Notes under the pieces: model-generated
The model's database searches: none
Told to the model about the DNA's origin: nothing
What the model saw: only the letters and a program-made list of their open reading frames with translations
Shown here: positions 5,091-10,157 of the stretch, one piece after another
Numbering within the stretch: the stretch's first letter is position 1
Layout: the number at the start of each line of letters is the position of its first letter
DNA from: Muribaculaceae bacterium
GTDB lineage: Bacteria > Bacteroidota > Bacteroidia > Bacteroidales > Muribaculaceae
Reading direction: 5' to 3'
Assembly (NCBI GenBank): GCA_024400895.1
Contig: JAKSMA010000069.1
Coordinates: forward strand, 1 to 10,157
DNA length: 10,157 bases
Made by a program: the position numbers and the translations under genes

Positions 5091-7841
5091 TTATTTTCGT
5101 TTTTTCAACCAGTGATACAATTCCCCCATGAGCATGATTGGCATCGTGCCAAACAGACATAGCAACATGGTGGACAATGGCAGTGGAGTGACTTGGAACA
5201 TTATTCCGCCATATTCCACAATGAGGAACTGGCCCACAAGAATAATCATTGCCACCGTGAAGAACAGCCGACTGCCCCTGATGTTGTGGAATGCAGAATG
5301 GCCACTTCCGTAGGATTTGGCATTGAACATGTTCCAGAACTGCAAGAATACAAATGTGGTAAAGAATATCGTGCGTTCCTCCATGGAAATTGTGCTTTGC
5401 AGCAAACCTCCATCATTATTGTTGGCCAGCAGATACACAAACAGGCCAATCATGGCTATGGCAAATGATGCACCGAAACCGAACACAAAACCCGCCATGC
5501 TACGGGTGATGATGTTGGCTTTGTTGCCACGCGGCTTATCGTGCATCACCTCTTCACTTGGAGGCAGAGAAGCCAGTGCCAATGCTGCGAAGGTGTCCAT
5601 AATCAGATTCACCCACAGCATTTGTGTGACGGTGAGGGCTGGTTGCTTTTCGCTCACGAACGACGCAATGCCCACCAGCATACAAGCTGCCACATTCACT
5701 GTGAGTTGGAAAATGATGAAACGCTGAATATTTTTATAGAGCGAACGTCCCCACATCACCGCTTTCACGATGCTGCTGAACGAATTGTCGATGATGGTAA
5801 TGTCGCTGGCTTCTTTTGCCACAGCTGTGCCATCGCCCATCGAAAGCCCCACCTGTGCCGCATTGAGTGCGGGGGCATCGTTGGTGCCATCGCCAGTCAC
5901 AGCCACCACTTCATCTTCTTTCTGAAGCAGAGTCACTAAACGAGCCTTGTCGGCTGGGCGAGCACGCGACATGATTTTAATTTCTTTTGCACGGCGGGCA
6001 GCCACATCGTCGGGCAGAGCAGCAAACTCTTCACCGAGTATGAGTTTGGAATCGTCTTCCGCCGCTGTCCACAATCCCACTTGACGACCGATTTCTTTAG
6101 CAGTGCCTGGAGTGTCGCCAGTCACAATCTTGATTTGTATGCCGGCGTCGAGGCAAGTGTTGATAGCGGCTGGCACATCTTCACGAACAGGGTCGCTAAT
6201 TGCCACAATGCCCAAGAAAGTGAGACCATCGAGATTGGTGCCTTCATCAGTGATTGGGCATGGCTCGTCGTCGGCAAGAATGCGATAGGCAAAGCCTAAT
6301 GTACGCATTGCCTTATTTTGATAGTTCTGGAGTTCGGCAATAATGTCGTCGAAATCTACTCCGCCTTCCACATCTTTGCAATAATTGCGAATGATTTCGC
6401 TGGCACCTTTCACTAAAAGCAAACGCTTGCCGCCCAGCGGTGCACAAGAAATCACCGTAGCCATATATTTATTCTCAGTAGAAAACGGCAACTGCGCTTC
6501 CACGGCGCTGAGTTCGCGCAATGTGGCATAATCCACGCCATTGTCCTTCAGCCACAGGAGCAAAGCGCCTTCGGTGGGATTACCGATAGGCTTCACTTCT
6601 TCCCTGTTATCGCTTATGAGATTATCGCTGATATGGAGATATGCAGTGGCATTGCAAGCCAAAGAATGGGTCACGATATGGCTTTTTTCGCTGTCCGACA
6701 GGCGTTCGCCATCCTCCAGTCCATAGAAATGAGTGCGATACACTCGCATCTGGTTTTGCGTGAGCGTTCCGGTTTTATCAGTGCAAATCACCGTGGTGGC
6801 GCCCATTGTTTCGCAGGCGTGCATTTTGCGCACCAGATTCTGATTCTGCAACATGCGGTGCATGCTCAATGCCAGCGAAAGGGTCACGCTCATAGGCAAT
6901 CCTTCCGGCACACTCACCACAATGAGGGTGACGGCAAGCATCACGGTTTCCATGAAATATTCTATGAATGGCAACGATGCAGAAGCGCCTTGCTCTGCCG
7001 CAAAATATACAATGAGGCGACCGATAATAATGGCGGCACCAGCCACAAAACTGCAGCGAGCAATGAGTTTGCCCAACTTGTCGAACTGCTTCATCAGCGG
7101 GGTTTCGGTGTCGTGCTCAATTTTGGCGTCTTTATAGATGGCACCATATTCGGTGTTGTCGCCAACAGCAGTCACGCGCATCACGCCATGACCCTCCTTT
7201 ACATTTGAGCCTCGGAGGAGTTTATTGGCAGGATAAGTTGATTTAGTAGAGGATGCTTCTTCGGCATTTGCCGACTTATGGCAAATCACGGATTCGCCGG
7301 TGAACGAACTTTCATCCACACCCAGCGACACGCTTTCAATCAGCTCGCCATCGGCTGGCACCTTTTCACCCGATTCCACGAGCACGATGTCGCCCACCAC
7401 GATGTCGCGGCGTGGCACTTGAGTGATAGCACCCTTGCGACGCGCTTGAGCGAGGGTCATTTCACGCACCACCTTCACCGGTATGTCGTCGTTGATTTTA
7501 TTAAGCACATCAAACTTCTTGTTGGCGTTGTATTCCACCAAAAAACCAACTAATGTGGCAAGGATGATGGCAAAAAGAATGCCCACAGGCTCTAACAGCG
7601 ACTCATATCCCTTGCTGTCGATATACAGCAACTCGTAGAGGGCAATACCTACCGAAAGCAGAAGCGCAACCAGCAAGATGATGATGAGAGGGTCCTTGAA
7701 AGTGTTCAGAAATTGTTTCCAAGCCGGAGTTCGCTCGGGTGGCGTGAGCATGTTGCTCCCGTATTTTCGGCGGCTCTCCTCGACTTGGGCATCGGCAAGG
7801 CCCATCTGGATATCTGATGTAATTAACTCTTTAATTGACAT
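5091..7841 (-). CDS. Calcium-translocating P-type ATPase, PMCA type (P2B)
   Basis: This 916-residue inner-membrane cation pump probably exports Ca2+ from the cytoplasm at the cost of ATP. In order it shows an N-terminal cation-ATPase domain (about 1-70), a first pair of membrane helices (about 50-105), the actuator domain with TGES (181-184), and helix M4 with the ion-binding PEGLP (312-316). Next come the phosphorylated aspartate in DKTGTLT (D355), the nucleotide-binding domain, the hinge GDGTNDAP (650-657), and a C-terminal helix bundle. Helix M5 carries QLTVNVAA, and M6 carries NLIMDTFAALALAS with N745 and D749, which matches plasma-membrane Ca2+ pumps with a single Ca2+ site rather than Na+/K+ or H+ pumps. 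No calmodulin-binding tail is evident. All catalytic motifs are intact. It sits between pyrC (13 bases away) and the propeller gene (10 bases away). Mn2+ transport is an alternative that sequence alone cannot exclude. Confidence 0.92.
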   Translation of the reverse strand: MSIKELITSDIQMGLADAQVEESRRKYGSNMLTPPERTPAWKQFLNTFKDPLIIILLVALLLSVGIALYELLYIDSKGYESLLEPVGILFAIILATLVGFLVEYNANKKFDVLNKINDDIPVKVVREMTLAQARRKGAITQVPRRDIVVGDIVLVESGEKVPADGELIESVSLGVDESSFTGESVICHKSANAEEASSTKSTYPANKLLRGSNVKEGHGVMRVTAVGDNTEYGAIYKDAKIEHDTETPLMKQFDKLGKLIARCSFVAGAAIIIGRLIVYFAAEQGASASLPFIEYFMETVMLAVTLIVVSVPEGLPMSVTLSLALSMHRMLQNQNLVRKMHACETMGATTVICTDKTGTLTQNQMRVYRTHFYGLEDGERLSDSEKSHIVTHSLACNATAYLHISDNLISDNREEVKPIGNPTEGALLLWLKDNGVDYATLRELSAVEAQLPFSTENKYMATVISCAPLGGKRLLLVKGASEIIRNYCKDVEGGVDFDDIIAELQNYQNKAMRTLGFAYRILADDEPCPITDEGTNLDGLTFLGIVAISDPVREDVPAAINTCLDAGIQIKIVTGDTPGTAKEIGRQVGLWTAAEDDSKLILGEEFAALPDDVAARRAKEIKIMSRARPADKARLVTLLQKEDEVVAVTGDGTNDAPALNAAQVGLSMGDGTAVAKEASDITIIDNSFSSIVKAVMWGRSLYKNIQRFIIFQLTVNVAACMLVGIASFVSEKQPALTVTQMLWVNLIMDTFAALALASLPPSEEVMHDKPRGNKANIITRSMAGFVFGFGASFAIAMIGLFVYLLANNNDGGLLQSTISMEERTIFFTTFVFLQFWNMFNAKSYGSGHSAFHNIRGSRLFFTVAMIILVGQFLIVEYGGIMFQVTPLPLSTMLLCLFGTMPIMLMGELYHWLKKRK

Positions 7842-7854
7842 TTACAATTCTTTT

Positions 7855-9204
7855 TTATCTGTTAAAGGTGAGACGCTCACCACGCACTTCGTCGCGCACC
7901 TCACCATCGGCATAGGCTATTTCGCCATTTACCATGGTCATAGCCACTTGATGATGAACAGTGAAGCCACGGAGCGGAGTCCAACCACAACGCGAAACCA
8001 CATCGGCGTCGGTGATGGTGTGGCCCTCAGGCAATGATTTCACCACTGCGATATCAGCCTTATAACCAGGGCGAAGATAGCCACGCTGATTCACGCGATA
8101 TAGCAGGGCTGGGGCGTGGCACATCTTTTCAACCACCAATTCAGGCGAAACAACACCTTGATGAGCCAATTCGAGCATCGCCACGAGTGAGAATTGCACC
8201 ATAGGCATGCCAGAAGCAGCCTTCAGGCAACCACCCTCTTTCTCACTGAGCAAGTGTGGCGCGTGGTCGGTGGCAACCACATCGATTACACCCGTTGTCA
8301 ACGCTTTGCGAAGTGCCTCGCGGTCGGCAGGTGTTTTCACGGAAGGGTTGCATTTGATGCGAGCGCCTAATTGGGCGCCGTCGGCCTCGGTGAAGAGCAA
8401 ATGTGCAACACAAGCCTCGGCTGTGATGCGTTTTTCTGCAAGTGGAGCGCTGTCGAACAAAGCCAACTCTTTTGCTGTGGTGATGTGCAACACGTGCAAG
8501 CGTGTGCCACATTCGCGCGCCAAATCCACAGCACGATGCGTGCTCTCGTAGCAAGCCTCTGCCGAACGCACACGACTGTGATAACCCAGCGGCAAGTCGT
8601 CGCCGCCCATCTGGGCAAGCAGATTAGTACGGTTGGCGTTGATGATGTCTTCGTCTTCGCTATGAATTGCAACAATCGTGCCAAAATCGCTAAAAATGCG
8701 ACGTGTGGCTTCATTATCGCTCAACAGCATTCCGCCAGTGGAAGAGCCGAGAAACGCTTTGATGCCGCACACCTTCGAGAAATCCACCTTTTTGATTTCA
8801 TCGATGTTGGTGTTGGTGGCACCGATATAGGCGCTGAAGTTCACAACCGAAACCTCAGCCGCCTTGGCAAATTTCGCTTCAAGATCGCTAATAGTAACTG
8901 TGGTTGGTTTGCAGTTGGGCATGTCCATCACAGAAGTCACGCCGCCCGCAGCCGCAGCACGGCTTTCACTGGCTATGTCGGCCTTGTGCGTCATGCCTGG
9001 CTCGCGGAAATGCACATGGTCGTCGATTGCACCCGGCAGAATCAAGGCGCCATCCACATCATATTTTTCGCAGCATTCATCCAATAGTTGCTGCGACGGA
9101 GCGCCTTCGCCCACCTCTTGAATCAATGTGTCGGCAATCACTACATATCCCTGAAAATGACGGCCTTCATTGACCACGATGCCATTATAAACGATCTTTT
9201 TCAT
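7855..9204 (-). CDS. pyrC: Dihydroorotase (type I, amidohydrolase superfamily)
   Basis: This 449-residue protein is a cytoplasmic metal-dependent cyclic amidohydrolase. Dihydroorotase interconverts N-carbamoyl-L-aspartate and L-dihydroorotate, the third step of de novo pyrimidine synthesis. The metal ligands are in order: DHVHFREPG (62-70, with H63 and H65), K149 in GIKAFLGSS (the position of a carboxylated lysine in related enzymes), H181 in IHSEDE, H240 in LHVLHI, and D313 in ATDHAPH (311-317). DMPN at 94-97 is also typical. All expected ligands are present, so the enzyme should be active. Type I length (about 430-450 residues) separates it from the shorter E. coli type II PyrC. Allantoinase and dihydropyrimidinase are relatives, but REPG, DMPN and ATDHAPH favour dihydroorotase. 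The ATG at 9204 follows a terminator-like hairpin. The stop is 13 bases before the Ca2+ ATPase start, so the two are probably co-transcribed. Confidence 0.92.
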   Translation of the reverse strand: MKKIVYNGIVVNEGRHFQGYVVIADTLIQEVGEGAPSQQLLDECCEKYDVDGALILPGAIDDHVHFREPGMTHKADIASESRAAAAGGVTSVMDMPNCKPTTVTISDLEAKFAKAAEVSVVNFSAYIGATNTNIDEIKKVDFSKVCGIKAFLGSSTGGMLLSDNEATRRIFSDFGTIVAIHSEDEDIINANRTNLLAQMGGDDLPLGYHSRVRSAEACYESTHRAVDLARECGTRLHVLHITTAKELALFDSAPLAEKRITAEACVAHLLFTEADGAQLGARIKCNPSVKTPADREALRKALTTGVIDVVATDHAPHLLSEKEGGCLKAASGMPMVQFSLVAMLELAHQGVVSPELVVEKMCHAPALLYRVNQRGYLRPGYKADIAVVKSLPEGHTITDADVVSRCGWTPLRGFTVHHQVAMTMVNGEIAYADGEVRDEVRGERLTFNR

Positions 9205-9216
9205 AGCGTAACAGAT

Positions 9217-9240
9217 AAAACAGGCCCAAAAATGGGCCCT
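9217..9240 (-). terminator. Terminator-like hairpin between glycosyltransferase and pyrC
   Basis: On the minus strand AGGGCCCA pairs with TGGGCCT, giving seven base pairs with one bulged G and a TTTT loop. It is followed by GTTTT. It starts 16 bases after the glycosyltransferase stop and ends 12 bases before the dihydroorotase start. The stem is short but GC-rich and the T-run is only four bases, so termination may be partial. No TAnnTTTG promoter is visible between it and pyrC, which suggests that pyrC depends at least partly on read-through. Confidence 0.6.
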
Positions 9241-9256
9241 ATTTATTAAATATGAA

Positions 9257-10006
9257 TTATTTTCGACGCATGAATTTCTTCTTGTTGAACCACGAACTCC
9301 ATTTCAGCTTAATGACACCGAACAAAGCCTCGCTGAAGATACCGCCACTCATTTTGCTGGTACCCAACACGCGGTTCACAAAAATAATAGACACTTCCTT
9401 CACATTGAAGCCCATGCAATAAGCGGTGAACTTCATCTCGATTTGGAAAGCGTAGCCCTTGAATTCCACTTGGTCTAAATCCATAGATTCAAGCACCTCG
9501 CGACGATAGCAAACGAAGCCGGCAGTGGTGTCGTGCACCTTCATGCCAGTGACGATGCGCACATATTTCGACGCAAAATAACTCATCAGCACGCGTCCCA
9601 TAGGCCAATTCACCACGTTCACGCCGTTGATATAGCGCGACCCCACTGCCACATCAGCACCTTCTTCGGCACATGCACGCTGCAGCGGAATCAGGTCTTC
9701 TGGGCGGTGTGAGAAATCGGCGTCCATTTCGATGATGTATTCGTAGTCGTGCTCGAGCGCCCATTTAAAGCCGGCAATGTAGGCAGTGCCCAAGCCGAGT
9801 TTTCCTGCGCGCTTCACAATATGCACACGACCTGGCATCTCTTCAATAATGCCTTCCACGATAGCCGCTGTGCCATCGGGGCTATTGTCGTCGATAACCA
9901 AAACATCGAACTGATGTTCGGGCATATTAGTGACTACTTGAATGATGTTGCTTATATTCTCCTTTTCGTTGTAGGTGGGAATAATAATTAAGCTATCTGA
10001 TTTCAT
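9257..10006 (-). CDS. Polyprenol-phosphate glycosyltransferase, DPM1-like (GT2 family)
   Basis: This 249-residue protein is a GT-A fold glycosyltransferase of the dolichyl/polyprenyl-phosphate mannose synthase type. The family moves a sugar from a nucleotide sugar (GDP-mannose in DPM1) to a polyprenyl phosphate at the cytoplasmic face of the inner membrane, giving a lipid-linked donor for periplasmic glycosylation. Visible motifs are IIPTYNE (8-14), VIDDNSPDGT (37-46), the metal-binding DAD (95-97), GSRY (122-125), DTTAGF (159-164), GYAFQIEM (184-191) and the family's closing RVLGTSKMS (212-220). The length fits the catalytic domain alone. There are no C-terminal membrane helices of the ArnC/GtrB type, so it is probably peripheral, perhaps helped by the basic tail KKKFMRRK. 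The start ATG follows a 5' leader with a -7 box and hairpin. The family call is firm. The exact sugar (mannose or glucose) cannot be read from the sequence. Confidence 0.93.
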   Translation of the reverse strand: MKSDSLIIIPTYNEKENISNIIQVVTNMPEHQFDVLVIDDNSPDGTAAIVEGIIEEMPGRVHIVKRAGKLGLGTAYIAGFKWALEHDYEYIIEMDADFSHRPEDLIPLQRACAEEGADVAVGSRYINGVNVVNWPMGRVLMSYFASKYVRIVTGMKVHDTTAGFVCYRREVLESMDLDQVEFKGYAFQIEMKFTAYCMGFNVKEVSIIFVNRVLGTSKMSGGIFSEALFGVIKLKWSSWFNKKKFMRRK

Positions 10007-10047
10007 TTAACTATTTGTGTTTAAACTATTTATTATCTCATTTTCGC

Positions 10048-10081
10048 TATGCCTTGTGCAATCGTTGCACACATAGGCATA
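10048..10081 (-). promoter_or_regulatory. Long hairpin at the 5' end of the glycosyltransferase leader
   Basis: A near-perfect inverted repeat: TATGCCT (10048-10054) pairs with AGGCATA (10075-10081), and TGTGCAA (10055-10061) pairs with TTGCACA (10065-10071). The loop is TCG and a single 3-base bulge (CAT, 10072-10074) lies on one side. That gives 14 base pairs. It begins about where the transcript from the -7 box at 10090-10097 should start. No T-run follows on the minus strand, so it is not an intrinsic terminator. A 5' stabilising stem, a protein-binding leader or a DNA operator would all fit. Confidence 0.5.
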
Positions 10082-10089
10082 TTAATTTA

Positions 10090-10097
10090 CAAATATA
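10090..10097 (-). promoter_or_regulatory. Candidate Bacteroidetes -7 promoter box
   Basis: On the minus strand this reads TATATTTG, a full match to the Bacteroidetes -7 consensus TAnnTTTG. It lies 83 bases upstream of the glycosyltransferase start. No clean -33 TTTG is present at the expected 19-21 base spacing, where the sequence reads TGCC, so the call rests on the -7 box and its position. A start site would fall near 10083, giving a leader of about 75 bases. Confidence 0.55.
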
Positions 10098-10157
10098 CGA
10101 ATAAAATCGGAAAAACGGCAGTCTGGCGCCCATTTTTTCACACGATGCAATAATTAG

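Noticed and set aside
10109..10138. GC-rich stretch with a T-run (GGCGCCC then TTTTTT) read as a plus-strand terminator
   Set aside because: No stem of more than about three base pairs can be formed immediately before the T-run, and no plus-strand gene precedes it.
1..10157. CRISPR array, insertion sequence, integrase, tRNA, rRNA or known defence genes
   Set aside because: No regularly spaced repeats, transposase or integrase motifs, tRNA-like cloverleafs or defence-family domains were found on either strand.

Overview
The window looks like a chromosomal segment of a member of the Bacteroidales, probably Prevotellaceae or Muribaculaceae. Three things point there: promoters of the Bacteroidetes type (-33 TTTG, -7 TAnnTTTG), starts without Shine-Dalgarno sequences, and a secreted protein ending in the short YNVxGQ-type tail common in Prevotella-like genomes. 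The exact genus cannot be fixed from this sequence. All eight genes lie on the minus strand, so transcription runs from high to low coordinates.

Layout in transcription order. At 10157-10007 is a leader with a -7 box and a strong 5' hairpin. Next is a DPM1-type polyprenol-phosphate glycosyltransferase (10006-9257). A terminator-like hairpin follows at about 9240-9217. Then comes a tightly packed run of six genes: dihydroorotase (9204-7855), a PMCA-type Ca2+ P-type ATPase (7841-5091), a periplasmic beta-propeller with a C-terminal membrane anchor (5080-3596), a lipoprotein with three transmembrane segments (3592-2903), lpxB (2884-1742) and an HD-domain phosphohydrolase (1742-1113). Gaps within this run are 13, 10, 3 and 18 bases, then a 1-base TAATG overlap, so one polycistronic unit is likely. 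A separate, well-formed promoter at 1008-1038 drives a small secreted protein (966-313), which ends in a strong intrinsic terminator (289-249). The last 240 bases hold no convincing gene but contain foldable palindromic DNA.

The run mixes housekeeping functions: pyrimidine synthesis (pyrC), Ca2+ export, and lipid A synthesis (lpxB). It also holds two envelope proteins of unknown function that sit next to each other and probably act together at the inner membrane. I see no mobile element, CRISPR array, tRNA, rRNA or defence system. The least explained parts are the propeller/lipoprotein pair, the HD protein coupled to LpxB, the A/T-rich inverted repeat that overlaps the promoter at 1008-1038, and the structured leader of the first gene.
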